This document shows, piece after piece, positions 36,601-49,221 of a stretch of DNA of 64,000 nucleotides (position 1 is the first letter of the stretch; each line of letters opens with the position of its first letter). The translations under genes were made by a program, and so were the position numbers. Source of the DNA: Bugulina stolonifera. Its lineage: Eukaryota > Bryozoa > Gymnolaemata > Cheilostomatida > Bugulidae. The stretch spans positions 9,888,391-9,952,390 of the forward strand of contig OW285195.1 of NCBI GenBank assembly GCA_935421135.1, given 5' to 3'. Below the pieces are notes generated by a model. The model was not told the origin of the DNA, searched no databases, and saw only the letters and a list, made by a program, of their open reading frames with translations.

Positions 36601-39600
36601 GTGTCACGACATTATACTCCTACTCATGTAGGTGCTATACTTCTCTCAAGCATTCTTTGACAATGTTCTAATTTGTTATTGGGTCCAAATTAGCCTGGGG
36701 TCTAGGAAGACAAAGATATTTCTATGATAAGAATCAATGTCTCCCTTTATTGCTATATAGTCAAAGGGAGCACAACTCCGTACTAATGCTTGTGGGCTTT
36801 GTCATTGCATATTGACAGAGTTAATAGAACACTTGAATCTGACCTCATATTCTATGGCTAAACTACCAACACAGAGTATCCTGTGAAAGTTGGTTAAATT
36901 AGTAGACCCTAACAGCAATCAGATTGTCTTTCATAACAAGTCTATGTTTAGATTAAAACATGAGATCAAAATACATCTTATATCAATTGCACTTGTACCC
37001 TATAAATTGTTTTATAGAATCCTACATGTGAGTAACACGACCCTTCTCTTTCAGATGCATAATTTTGTACAACTGAATTATGCATGCAAGTTTATCTCTT
37101 GAAAGTAATAATAGTAGATAAAACCAAAACTGTAAGAATATCTAGTTTCAGAAGTCGCCCTACCTTGACCTTCCTTATCATATCACCAGTAAACTGATCC
37201 TAATACTTTCTGTTTAATCTGAGACATGATAGGTTTATGTGTAGTAACTCGTGTAAACCACATGTGCCAACCATTGCTTCTTTTTCACTTTAATATCTCC
37301 TCCTCTCCTATGGGTTGGATGTTTTGGTATTCATATAACCAGGCTAATACAGACCAACATGTGCATGATGTAAAAACAGCATTCATAGCAACACTGATTG
37401 TTTTAGTTTGAGGATTGATCTCCTGGTGGTTGTCACGCATTGGATCAAGTATAATTGTGGTAGGATCAATTGTATATGCATATGACGCAGCAAAACTCCA
37501 TCTACATGTAAATTCATTTATTATTGTTTATGCAATCCTGAAGCACTTAGCTTCTACATTTGCTACAACCACCTTGTGAAAAAATTATGATTATAATAAA
37601 AAACATAAAAAACAACATACAGTATAGTATATAAAAGATACCATATCTAATAAATTCATTTGGGATGGTCGAGTTGCGGCTGGTATGAACACGCAGGGAT
37701 TATAATACAGTAGAAATATTTAATTAATTTGGTATACCATGTTATTAAAGGGTATTTATTATATTATTCATCTTTACAGCATACCATTAATTTATTATAC
37801 TTAGCACAACAAATACCCTGGTCTTGCATTTGATTAAAAAGACCACGTCATGTTTAAAAATAACTTGCTTTTGTGCCTGCTTCTTGTTCACTTGTACTGC
37901 TATCCCTGGTCTACATGTACTCTATGCCTCAATAAAGCTGTGTTTGCTTGACACAAGAGAGCATCTGTGTTGAAGTGTCAATAGGCTAAGGATCACAGCA
38001 ACATCATAGAAAGCAGAGACACTTCACTGACTCTGTACGCTATGACGTCACGTTCTGAGAAATTATTGTTTTATATGAGGCTCTAATTGGCCTGAGGTAT
38101 ATGTACACCAATAGAAACAGTGTATCTGTGCACAAGGTCTGGACGGTTTTCATATGCGGGAGACAGAGTTTTTTGGCAGCGTGAACTTTTTTCCTTCCGC
38201 TATTTTTGCTTTATACATCTGACAGGCAAAGAAATCCAGCCCAGAAAAAAAGTAAAAAGACTTGTTATATACAAGATTTTCACTCTGAAAAGTTTTTTTA
38301 TTGATGTCACAAGTTTCTTTTTTAAATCTATCTTTAATAAAGGAGAATGCAAATTTTCTTCTTTTGGAAGGTGTGATCATGCGTGTGTATATTATAATAA
38401 TTTTGTCTATTTTTAGATTGAAAAGATGTGCTATTACCCATTCTCTTTCTTATCAGGTGAGCAGTGAAGTTAGTACCAGTGAGGAATGTGATTAGATTAA
38501 CCATATTATCCATTAGAGAAATATGCATAAGACTGCTAATCTATCCAAGTTCTCATATAATAAGCCTATTAAGATATCTAAGTTATTATAATATTATTAT
38601 TTTGAAACAAATGGAATACCTACATTGTATTTACATACATGTAACTATGCAAATTTGAACAATTAATGTGGACTTATAAACAAGCAATGCAAGATCTCAC
38701 AAGCATAAAAATTTCATCATTTTTGCATAGGCTATCACTTGAATGAACAAGATTTGGACTTAATTGCATATTTTTCAACGAACTGAGAGACTAACAAAAT
38801 ATTCAGCTCCAACATTTTCACCATCTAAAATTAACGAACAAAACTTCTAATGTGACATTCACACTGCTGTTTATACCAACTACTAGTGGCTAGCGGTCAA
38901 CGCTAACCACAATGTGTTTAACTTTACTGTACTATAGCTGGCAAGTGTTAGTTAGCAGGCAGAGTTTAAAGTTCAGCATGTTGAACTCGTTGACCCTACC
39001 GCTCACTGGAGCATGTCACTATATAATGTAGTTGTGGTTAGCGTTGGCCGCTCGCCGACTAGTAGTTGGTATAAACGGCAATGGGAATGTAGCATAAAAG
39101 TATAATCCTTGTACATGTAAATACACATACCACTACAAGATTTTACCCATAAAGGAATCCAGATACAAGCCAAAATAGGAAAGACTAATTCATATCTACT
39201 GAGCTTGCTTGTCAACTCCGTGATCAAAAATAGCTAACATTATCCAGGTTCAGGAGAAACCCAGTCTAAAACTGAGCAGCTTCAGCAAGCTCAATTCTTT
39301 TACAAATTTCATATTGTAATTTAGTATAATTTTGCATGATAAAATAATATATAGTGTAATAACTTAAAACATACTACAACTATAGGGTAAAATCTAATGC
39401 ATCATGTTATACATCCAGTATAATTATCCTGTATGTGTAATAATTATGATGTTGTTCTCTCTAATGTTACTTTGTGTTGTTACAGACTAGTCAAGGCATA
39501 TGATCTGGCATATCCATAGGTACTCTCATCAAAGTTCAACAGACATGGCGCAGAATGAAATTACGTAATATTTATCATAGCATATCACAATTAACAATGG

Positions 39601-39972
39601 TTTTAGAAGAGCATCGAGATGCAGGCTTTAGAACATCTCACAGTAAGGCATCATAATTTATAATGACACAGCATATCCACCAAAGTAAGACAACACTCTA
39701 CAAGCTCCAGTGAAGTCTACAATTAATTGCTACCTTGTTTCTTAATGCACCATGTGCTCTCGTCCTAGAGTTTGTTTTAATTTTGTCACATTTCATCTGT
39801 AAAATAAAAAAAATTATAACTTGATGTAGAAAGGGCAGGCAATATTTACAGGTATTACAGTAGGTACATGTGTAGTCAATCCCAGTCACAATTAACAAGC
39901 GACAATGCTGTTTAATATTGCACTAAATATTTTACGTCAATCTAGATAAAGTTTCTTTTGCGTCAGATTTAG
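30636..39972. other. Long intergenic region, no gene I can support
   Basis: Host DNA upstream of ARS-B. Two short frames (32943-33170 and 33532-33740) look somewhat protein-like on either strand, but have no recognisable family and no clear splice partners. A TATA-like sequence (acctataaaaactg near 31040) precedes an unremarkable 69-codon frame. The only clear structure is the inverted repeat at 38859-39089. Confidence 0.45.
38859..39089. repeat. Non-autonomous inverted-repeat element (MITE-like)
   Basis: The left arm (acattcacactgctgtttat, accaactactag, gtcaacgctaaccacaa) and the right arm (ttgtggttagcgttggc, ctagtagttggtataaacgg, caatgggaatgt) are inverted copies of about 50 bases with a few mismatches. 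About 110 bases separate them. No target duplication is certain. Confidence 0.7.
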
Positions 39973-39979
39973 TATAAAT
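39973..39979 (+). promoter_or_regulatory. TATA box of ARS-B
   Basis: tataaat lies 49 bases before the first in-frame ATG (40001) and 55 before the preferred start (40028), a spacing like that in ARS-A. Confidence 0.55.
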
Positions 39980-40027
39980 GAGAACTTTTTACCCTTTTTT
40001 TTGAAATCTCACTGCGAAAGCAGCACC

Positions 40028-43000
40028 ATGTTCAGATACGAGCTACACTGGGTTCTCTCTGCTATATTTTATATCAACCTTGCTCAGGAAGCTGCTCAAG
40101 GCCAATCTAGCAATCTAACGTTTGTGAGAGTGCAAAGAGTTAACACCACTCTCCCTACAGCTGAGGATCCACAGCTCAACATCCAACATGACAGCGATAC
40201 TCAAAAACCAAACATTATATTCATAATGGCGGATGACATGGGTAAGTTTTACTTTATTAAACCAACTTCTAGCAAAATCATGGCAGATTGTAGGCCATGT
40301 TATGTGGTGAAAAAGCAACTGCCAAAATCATTTTCTGTTCACCAACTATTGTTTTACACGAGTAAACAGTATTTAACAAAATTAACCAATATTCCGCTTT
40401 ATTTCCAATCATGGAGCACACACATAGTACCTGTCAGCATTACTGTATTTTGATAACAAAAAATGTGATAATTAAAAATGTATTTTGGTTGCACACCAGG
40501 TTGTAATATGGCCCAATGTAAAACAGGTAATTATTTATTCTAATTCACTTACATGTATCTCAGCAGGTTTTTAAATGTTGATACTAATATGTAATGGTGT
40601 GTGAAAAGTTGGCATCATTGTTATAATAATATGTTCAACTTTAAAAAATCCCTCCAAGAACAATGAAGTGCAATGAGCTGTTTCTATATGGTTTTTATAT
40701 GCATGCATAATTTTTATTTTTGCGGATAGTTTAAATAAACTGTGTTTATAATGATATTTTATTGACTCCTAATATTTCGATGTACATGTATGTCCATACA
40801 TTATCATCAAAGGAATACATCGAAATATTAGGAGTCAATAAAATATAAAATGCGTCTTGTCTTACTATTCATTATTAAGATACTTGCTCACAGCAACATT
40901 TTCCAATGATATTTTCTAGTTGCAGTCCTTTACAGTCGTGGCTGCATAATTTATATATGGGCCAAAATTTTAATTTTAGATATCTAAAATCAAAACCGGA
41001 AATTTTACTTTTAATTTACTAACCAATGAATATTACAATAAAACAATAATACAATAATACAATAATACAATAATACAATAATACAATAATACAATAATAC
41101 AATAAAACTAGGCAGAGAAGAGAATTATTGTGTTTCGTGAAGCTTATAGTGAAATGCTGCAGGTGAAATCCTACACGCACATGTACATGTACATGTACAT
41201 GTGCGTGTGCGTGTAATCGGACTATTTTATACTTTTACCTGTTACAGGATGGAATGATGTTGGATTTCATAACAATTTTGTTCAGACACCAAATATTGAC
41301 TGGTTGGCCAGAAATGGGATAGAGCTGACAGACACACATGCGATGCCTCTATGTTCACCGTGAGTACATCTACATGCATATGCTGTTGGTATGGTGGTCA
41401 TTGTTAAAGACAAATTGGAAAGAATCAATAACTGACAATGTACATGTATAACTAACATTATTGAGGGTTAAAGCATTGTACTAAATATTATGGATACTGA
41501 TTGTTAATTAAAATAGTATCTAAGAGGAATCTATTTCAACGTCATGTTTTAATGATAGCATCCAAAATATTGTCTTCCTAATATTACATAATTGTTATTT
41601 GATTTTGAAGTAGGTAAATACACAATGCAACGCATTGTAAATTGTTAATCTCTATATGACTGCACTTGTATCTCATATTCTGTTTCCGTAGTACATACAG
41701 GCTACCTGAATTCAAAACTATATCGTCACTGACTGACATACATTTTCAAAGTTTTATCGTTTTACGTGTAGATCTCGAGCCTCTTTGCTAACTGGGAAAT
41801 ACGCATCAAACACTGGAATGCAGGTAAGATTGTGCCGTGTACTGTTGCTTAGCAACTAGTGACATCACATCAGGACACACAATACAATCATGTATAATCG
41901 ATGTGCATCTATCTGCATTATAACCACAATAACATAATCATTGCCAGTTCAAGTTAAAAGTCTCAATGCTGTATGTTATGTGCAGCAAAAACTGCTCACA
42001 ACATTGAAACCTTGCTTGTACTGCAATTATAAGCTATTTTGAAGATATCTAGGTGTTTGCTTTCCACAAACACTATTTTCATTCTTATGCAATCACATGC
42101 CTGTTCCATTAGAAGTAACTGATACCTTGACTTGCAACAATATAGCCTGTGTACCCTAAATAGTGGAACTTCCCTATTACTTAGACAGATTAATCACCAT
42201 CAGTAAATTCACAATAATTACCAACACAAGAATTTATAACATTTTAATGTTGTTATTAAGCAACTGGTGCAGCTGCAACAAAGCAAGAGTTGCCTTCCCT
42301 TGGAACATAAGCTACTGCCGGAATACTTGAAGGAAGCTGGTTACACAACTAAGATGGTTGGAAAGTGAGTGCTTTAATTCTATTTGTCACAATAACAAAG
42401 TTTTCATACTCTTTATGCCATTGGCTAATGCGTTGCAGACTTGAGACAAGCATGAATTTCTTTTAATACTAGATCCCAGCATGATAATAATAATGATAAT
42501 GTTTATCAGAGACATATTTGCACTAACCGAGCAGTGCTCTCATTCTGTGACAAACAAACTAGGTCTATACTACTTTATCTCAAATGCTCTTTGGGTCACA
42601 TTTACCCTTGGTTCAATGGAACTGCAGTTATTATTGTCATCATTTTAGATGGCATTTAGGAAGTTGCAGTAGGAGTTGCCTTCCCACACACAGAGGATTT
42701 GATGAATTCAGAGGAGTTTTGGAGAATCAAGCAGCTTATTTCAACTGGAGTGAGTAAATTTATTCACAAAACCGCTTGATATTGGAGGAAAAAGGTTTAT
42801 GTGACTGTAAATTGTATATCAATCATAAATAATAATAATCATGAATTAGACGCTAGTTGAAAGACAGCTACATGTAAATCAATGATTTTAAAACAGTCAT
42901 GAAGCAACCGTTTGTTGTTAGCATACTTAACTTATTGTATGTTGAAAAATGTATTAGTAACAATCATAGACCTGGACACTGCGGTATTTTAAAAATTAGT

Positions 43001-44025
43001 TGATAGCGATAGCATAAGGATAATAGCTGAAAAAGCAACACAAAGATGGGAAGACCAAGGAAACATAGTGTAGCATTATATGTATGCCATGTGAACCTGT
43101 TGATGTACGCTCATTGGGAATATAATTGGGAATATAGAGATATGCAAGGGGCATAATAATAGGTACCGGTGCATAATAATAGGTATCGGTGCATAATAAT
43201 AGGTATCGGTGCTATCGCTTCATGCTTTTTACCAGGAGGCGATGGAAGACGATTTTCGTGAAGTTGATATTGATCATTGTCATTAGATATAAATGTAGTG
43301 CAACCTTCTCAAAGAATTATTGGTTATTGGTTATTGGTTATTGGTTATTGGTTATTGGTTATTCTATGCATTTCAGCCCACCAGGAAGTAGTGCATAGAT
43401 TAGTGAATGATACACCCTCAGTCGACAATATTGGAACTCACCTGTCTGTAAGTACTGCACTCTAGTTGACTCTAATTCCTGTACTGCCATTGCAGCCCTA
43501 ACATTGTAAAAGTTGTGAAGTTGAACTGACAGTTACCCAAGTCGTATTATATAATGTACATTGTGGTTACAATGTCCTATGATCATTTACATCTGCTCGA
43601 CATACATGCACAAGTGTTTAAAATATTTCAGAGTTATTACTATTTGTTGAAAACTTGTATTTTCAAGCAAAATTTGAATAGTCACTCTAGTGCATGCATG
43701 TTTTAGGTTCAACATCGTAGAGATACAGTTGATATGATAAGAGCACATGCAGGTCAAAGGTCACCATTGTTTATGTATATCTCACCTTTAGCTGTTCATC
43801 AACCTTTAGAGGTATGTAACTTGTGTGAGGTCTTTAGTTGTACCATTTTTGCAATTCTAGCATGCTAATTGGAGTTATCAACTCTTAATCAATTTTTCTT
43901 CTGTATATCAATGTATGACTACATGTATTTCTCTTCCATGCCTTAGGTAACAGGTGAAATGTTTAGCAAACATAGTTCTCTCAATGAGAGTGATCCAGAA
44001 CAGAGCAAGAGAAGGAAATATCTAG
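40028..44025 (+). CDS. Arylsulfatase B-copy (ARS-B), first eight exons; interrupted by E2 insertion
   Basis: Exons: 40028-40241, 41248-41359, 41772-41823, 42261-42364, 42649-42749, 43377-43447, 43707-43811, 43947-44025. Exons 2-8 have exactly the same lengths (112, 52, 104, 101, 71, 105, 79) and phases as in [23 protein letters not shown] is a signal-peptide-like start; an ATG at 40001 is also in frame. [16 protein letters not shown], formylglycine motif C107-S-P-S-R, and KMVGKWHLG are intact. The basic linker of ARS-A is absent. Exons 9-13 are not found up to the window end. After exon 8 come a 39-bp repeat array and the 19.2-kb element E2, so the rest either lies beyond 64000 (very long intron) or is lost. 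Confidence 0.9.
40754..40846. repeat. Perfect 31-bp inverted repeat (hairpin) in ARS-B intron 1
   Basis: Arms at 40754-40784 and 40816-40846 (ttattgactcctaatatttc in the left arm) are exact reverse complements with a 31-base loop. The right arm runs into a sequence shared with 6911-6992, so this looks like part of a dispersed fold-back element. Confidence 0.9.
41035..41104. repeat. (ACAATAAT)n microsatellite
   Basis: About eight copies of the 8-bp unit acaataat in ARS-B intron 1. Confidence 0.9.
43315..43364. repeat. (TTGGTTAT)n microsatellite next to ARS-B exon 6 acceptor
   Basis: Six copies of ttggttat end 12 bases before the cag acceptor of exon 6 (43377), replacing much of the normal polypyrimidine region. 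Three 20-bp repeats (aataataggtatcggtgcat) lie at 43155-43212 in the same intron. Confidence 0.9.
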
Positions 44026-44337
44026 GTAAGTACATGCTAATCTACTGTACATGTATCTCTCTAGGTAAGTACATGCTAATCTACCGTACATGTATTTCTC
44101 TAGGTAAGTACATGCTAATCTACTGTACATGTATTTCTCTAGGTAAGTACATGCTAATCTACTGTACATGTACTTCTCTAGGTAAGTACATGCTAATCTA
44201 CTGTACATGTATTTCTCTAGGTAAGTACATGCTAATCTACTCTACATGTATCTCTCTAGGTAAGTACATGCTAATCTACCGTACATGTATTTCTCTAGGT
44301 AAGTACATGCTAATCTACCGTACATATATTTCTGTTG
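44026..44337. repeat. 39-bp array of 'mini-introns' directly after ARS-B exon 8
   Basis: Eight head-to-tail 39-bp units begin exactly at the exon 8 donor. Each starts gtaagtacatgctaat and all but the last end tttctctag or tctctctag, so each has both a consensus donor and an acceptor-like end. The unit length is 13 codons with no stop in the frame continuing exon 8. Confidence 0.95.
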
Positions 44338-44363
44338 TTCAATACTTTTAAGTTTTGAGCGCT

Positions 44364-44369
44364 TTCAAC
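44364..44369. repeat. Target site duplication of E2, left copy (ttcaac)
   Basis: ttcaac immediately precedes the element start agtagtatagt and is repeated at 63576-63581 immediately after the element end. Six bases is the Polinton/Maverick hallmark length. Confidence 0.93.
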
Positions 44370-45732
44370 AGTAGTATAGTCAGTGCACTTCTAGACAGAC
44401 ACGCACTCATTGACCCCTGTTTTCAACCAATCACAAGCCGGTATTTCCGATTTCAACCAATCACAGAAGAGCACAAAAATTTTGCACACGACCTTGCCAA
44501 GGTCACCCCAAAATCCCCCCTTCTGATTGGTCGAAAAAACATTTGCACACTTGACCCCGAACTCGGCCACGACCCCTTCCCTCCCTCCTTCCCGCCCTCC
44601 TCCCCCTCCCCCACCTCCCACTCCTCCCCCACTCCCCGCCCTCGTCCCGTCCGCGCCACCGCCGTCGCCGCCGCCGCCACCGCCGCCCTCACAGCCGCCG
44701 TCGCCGCCGCCACCACCGCCCTCACAGCCGCCGCCGCCACCGCCGCCACAACCGCCACCGCCGCCACCGCCACCGCCGCCGCCGCCATCACCGTCATCAC
44801 CGCCACCCCTCCTCCGCCGCCGCCCACCCTCCCCCCCCCCCCCCGCAACCCCCACTCACCCGAACGACCGATCGTTTGAGGCGGTCAAGCCGCGTCCGCC
44901 CACGTTGCGTGCGGCGCCGACCGTACACGTGGAGGCGACGCCGGTGCCCCGTATCCACCGGGCCAAGCGACTAGGCAGCGGCCCGCCGCTTCTCCCGAGC
45001 CCTCCACTCGAAAAGCTTGTGATCTAAACGAGCGAATTCGGCCGCGCTTCGCCTACGGCTCTCATTAGCGATAAGAAGAAGTACTACGGAAGGCTTGGTT
45101 TCAGCGATAAGAAGAAGTACTACGGAAGGTTTGGTTTATGATGCGCATTGCATTGTTAATAAAGAAATGTGTAAAGTCTTGGCTATAAATATACTGATGG
45201 GAAGAAGGGTTGTTTCTATGATATACATTGTATTGACAACAAAGAACCGTGTGCATGTGTTAAGTCAGCATATATAATACATTAAATAAACTTTTCGCAA
45301 TGGTGACAATAGAATGAATAAAAGATTGTGTACACGTGTTAAAACACAATTGAAAGAATAAAAGACACATATTTAAAAGAGTATGTCATATCTGTTATTA
45401 GCAAGGAAGTCTGTGTGCATGTGTTAAGACAGTGTATATTATAAATTAAATAAACTTTTCGCAATGGTGACAATAGAATGAATAAAATATTGTGTACACG
45501 TGTTAAAACACAATTGAAAGAATAAAAGACACATATTTAAAAGAGTATGTCATATCTGTTATTAGCAAGGAAGTCTGTGTGCATGTGTTAAGACAGTGTA
45601 TATTATACATTAGATAAACTTTTCACAATAGTAGCAATAGAATAAATAAAAGGTTGTGTGCATGTGTTAAGTCAGCATTATGTAATATATTAAATAAACT
45701 TTTCACAATAGTAGCAATAGAATAAATAAAAG
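44370..45732. repeat. E2 left terminal inverted repeat
   Basis: The core (44370-45054) has CCAAT boxes (ccaatcacaagccgg, ccaatcacagaag), the palindrome gaccttgccaaggtc (44490-44504), a CCG/CCA-rich low-complexity block (44580-44840) and an inner GC-rich segment ending gaattcggccgcgcttcgcc. Homology to the right end resumes about 45497-45732, after about 440 bp absent from the right copy. Long open frames on both strands of the CCG block are compositional, not genes. Confidence 0.88.
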
Positions 45733-46160
45733 ATTGAGTGTATGTGTTAAGTCAGCATTATGTAATACATTAAATACACTTTTTACAACACTAGCAATAG
45801 AATGAATAAAAAAGCTACATATGTAAAGGAGTATGTCATAGCTATTGTTAGCAAGAAAAGTCTGTGTACATGTGTTAAGGGCAGCATATATAATACATTA
45901 AATAAACTTTTCACAATAGTAGCAATAGAATAAATAAAGATTGTGTACACATGTTGAAATATCATTATAATATGATTTAAACACAATTGAAAGAATAAAA
46001 GACACATATGTAAAGGAGTATGTCATAGCTATTATAGCAAGAGACAGCTGTGTGCATGTGTTAAGTCAGCACATATAATACATTAAATAAACTTTTTACA
46101 ATAGTAGCAATAGAATGTATAAAAGGATGTGTATAAGTGTTAGAATACCATTATATAATA
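45055..46160. repeat. Subterminal tandem repeats of E2 (about 165-180 bp units)
   Basis: Five to six degenerate units contain cattaaataaacttttcgca, caatagaatgaataaaaga, ttgtgtacacgtgttaaaac and gagtatgtcatatctgttat in order. The right end of E2 has about one and a half units in inverted orientation. Each unit carries several AATAAA words on the plus strand. No gene is evident. Confidence 0.85.
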
Positions 46161-46297
46161 ATTTAAAAAAATAATTTTAAAAAATCCTCACTGATTTGCT
46201 ATCACATAAAAGTAAATGCAGAGGGAATGAGACACTATAGAGAGAGAGTGGGAGAAAGAGAGTGGGAGAAAAAAGAAAAAAAACTAAAGAAAGATGA

Positions 46298-49190
46298 TTA
46301 GAGCTTTTCTTCACTGACTCGAAGGTAAGCTTCAGCTTGTGCTATTACCTCTCTGTGATACCCATTCTTCTTGAGATGAAAAATGGCAGAGCGGTAATAC
46401 TCAACTGCTCCAGAGAAAAAAGATGGGGGGAGTCTGCTTCGATCAACTAGTTCACTGACAGTCTCCTCTTCTATGGGGGTAATAGTGGTGGGGGTATTAA
46501 GATTGAGTTCAGACGAACAAGAAGGAGATTGCGAGCTAAGTAGCTCTCTTCCAAAAGAAAGAGAGGGTGAAGCTAAAGAAAAGGAAGAAGTGGTAGTAGT
46601 AGAAGTAGTAATAAAAGTAGGTATTGAAAGACTAGTAATTGTATTATTAGATCTTCCAAGAGAAAAAGAGGGTGAATCTAAGAAAAAGAGTGGAGCAGGT
46701 GAAGAGGTGGGAGTAGAAGTAGGTATCGAAACAGTGGTAACTGTATCATCATATCTTTCAGGAGAATGAGAGGGTGAATGTGAAGAAAAGAGTGGGGGAA
46801 AAGAAGCAGTAGAAGGAGTGGTAGTAATGGTAGTAGTAATAGTAGTAGTTGTAAGAGAAGAAGTAGAGGTGGTAATGTCTCCATTAGTAAGAGAGTTACT
46901 GATGGAAGAAGCATCTGAATCAATATGATGGTGAGAAGGGAGAGGAAATTGTGAAGAGCACACCCCAGACTTTACAGATCTTTCAGGAGAATGAGAGGGT
47001 GAATGTGAAGAAAAGAGTGGAGGAAAAGAAGTAGTAGAAGGAGTAGTAGTAATAGTAGTAGTTGTAAGAGAAGAAGTAGAGATGGTAATGTCTCCATTAG
47101 TAAGAGAGTTACTGATGGAAGAAGCATCTGAATCAAAATGATGGTGAGAAGGGAGAGGAAATTGTGAAGAGCACACCCCAGACTTTAAAGAGAATGGAGT
47201 AGTAGACATCCCCTTAAAGAAGGGAGGGTATACTACCCCACCAACAGTTGTTGGAGTGTATGCGGGGATGAGTATTTTGGAAGGTGGAGAGTGACCAGTG
47301 ACCCTTTGCAAAAAGGATATGGTCTTTTTTAATGAATAGATATCGGTTAGAAAGCGTGTGTTGAATGAGATGTGTCGGTGACAGGGCTTTCCATCAATAT
47401 GATGATTAGATGGAAAGTTGTAGTGTCTATTCATCCCCTCATCATCTACTGTTATGTGATAGCAAAAACAGATTCGGAGCAAAAAATGTTGTTGAATGTG
47501 GACACCTCGTCGGTGCCCAACATTCTTATTGCATAAAAAGCAGGGGTCGTCCGATTCAAATGGCTTTGTTAGTGACATCTCCAGTCTTCTTTTTGTCTCA
47601 TCACTAACAAAGACATAGAATCTTAGACCCCCCTTACATATCGACTTTGCTCTGAGTCCTAAAAAAGAAAGAAAATAACAAGAATAAGTGAGAGAGAACA
47701 TATGACTTACTTGTAAATCAGAAAAAAAAAAAAAAAAAAAAGATTCTAAATATACAAATAGATACTAGATCATTCTTACCTATCTCGAACCCATCTACTC
47801 CCCCACATCCTTCAAATAACGCAATTTCTTCTTCCCCTAGTTCTGTTTCTTTTTCATTCTATAATGTAAATAAAATGTGCAGAGACTAATTAACAAACTA
47901 CATTAACATAGTTATTTGTAATATATGATTTTTGAGGAATTTGATGAAAAAACTAGCACTCTAAGTACTAAGCAAGTCTACTAAAGCCTGTCTATTTACT
48001 CACATAAAGAGAAATACATCATTAACATAAGAAAACCAGTTGTAATTTATGTTATATTTTTTCACATAAGAAAAGAAAAAAAAGTGTCTTATTGATAAAA
48101 ATATTACATAAGAAAGAAAGTGCAATACTTATAATAAAAATATCACTAATCTTTAACATCTTAGACATGGTAAGAGACTTATAGAATTAGAGAAAATCAT
48201 ACTATGGCTAATTAACATCTGGTTTTAAAAAGGAAGTAGTCTCTTTTGACATTCTAGACATGGTAAGAGGCTTATAGTATAAAAAAGTACATCATCATTA
48301 TGTGTAACTAACATGTACTTCTGAAGAAATGTCAGTAATCTCCTTTGACATCTTAGAAACCCAACACCATAGTGGATTGAAGGTGTAATGCATGTGTGAA
48401 CAAATAAGATAATAGACTAACCATTTCTGGAGATGGGATTCTTTTCCTCGAGATTCGTCTTCTGTCTTCCGAATCGTACGTAATCATATACTTCATACCT
48501 TTCTTTGATGTTTTAATTTTTCTTATATATTTCTTTCTTTGATATTTAGATGTAGAAGCCTGTAAGTATATGTAGAGTAATAAACATATACCAAAGCATG
48601 AGTCAAGTAGATGGAACTACTAATGCAACATAGTTACTAAAGAAAGAAACACTACAGTGGTATAACCACTTATAATAAAGTTTCTAAGCTCTGGTCACAC
48701 TGATTGTAGTATAGACAGAGCAGATCTCTACACACATGCTCTCATGTTGAGAATCAAAACAGTTTAATATATAAGCTTACAACGTTTTTAAGCCCTGGAC
48801 ATACCAAAGGAGAATTATAAGTAGTATAGTCAGTGCACTTCTAGACAGACACGCACTCATTGACCCCTGTTTTCAACCAATCACAAGCCGGTATTTCCGA
48901 TTTCAACCAATCACAGAAGAGCACAAAAATTTTGCACACGACCTTGCCAAGGTCACCCCAAAATCCCCCCTTCTGATTGGTCGAAAAAACATTTGCACAC
49001 TTGACCCCGAACCCGGCCACGACCCCTTCCCTTCCTCCTTCCCACCCTCCTCCCCTCCCCCTCCCCCACCTCCCACTCCTCCCCCCTCCCCGCCACCGCC
49101 CTCGTCCCGTCCGCGCCACCGCCGTCGCCGCCGCCGCCACCGCCGCCCTCACCACCGCCGTCGCCGCCGCCACCACCACCGCCCTCACCA

Positions 49191-49221
<31 letters not shown>

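Noticed and set aside
38120..38658. Overlapping short frames on both strands
   Set aside because: AT-rich chance frames without codon bias, splice signals or similarity.
43959..44351. 130-codon frame continuing ARS-B exon 8
   Set aside because: It is exon 8 read through into the 39-bp intron-like repeats; noted as a finding about splicing, not as a gene.
44391..45027. Long open frames encoding poly-Gly, poly-Ala/Val or poly-Pro proteins in the GC-rich blocks (also 48841-49546, 58837-59542, 62915-63554)
   Set aside because: They are open on both strands and in several frames because of the (CCG/CCA)n composition, start at non-conserved points and lie within terminal inverted repeats.
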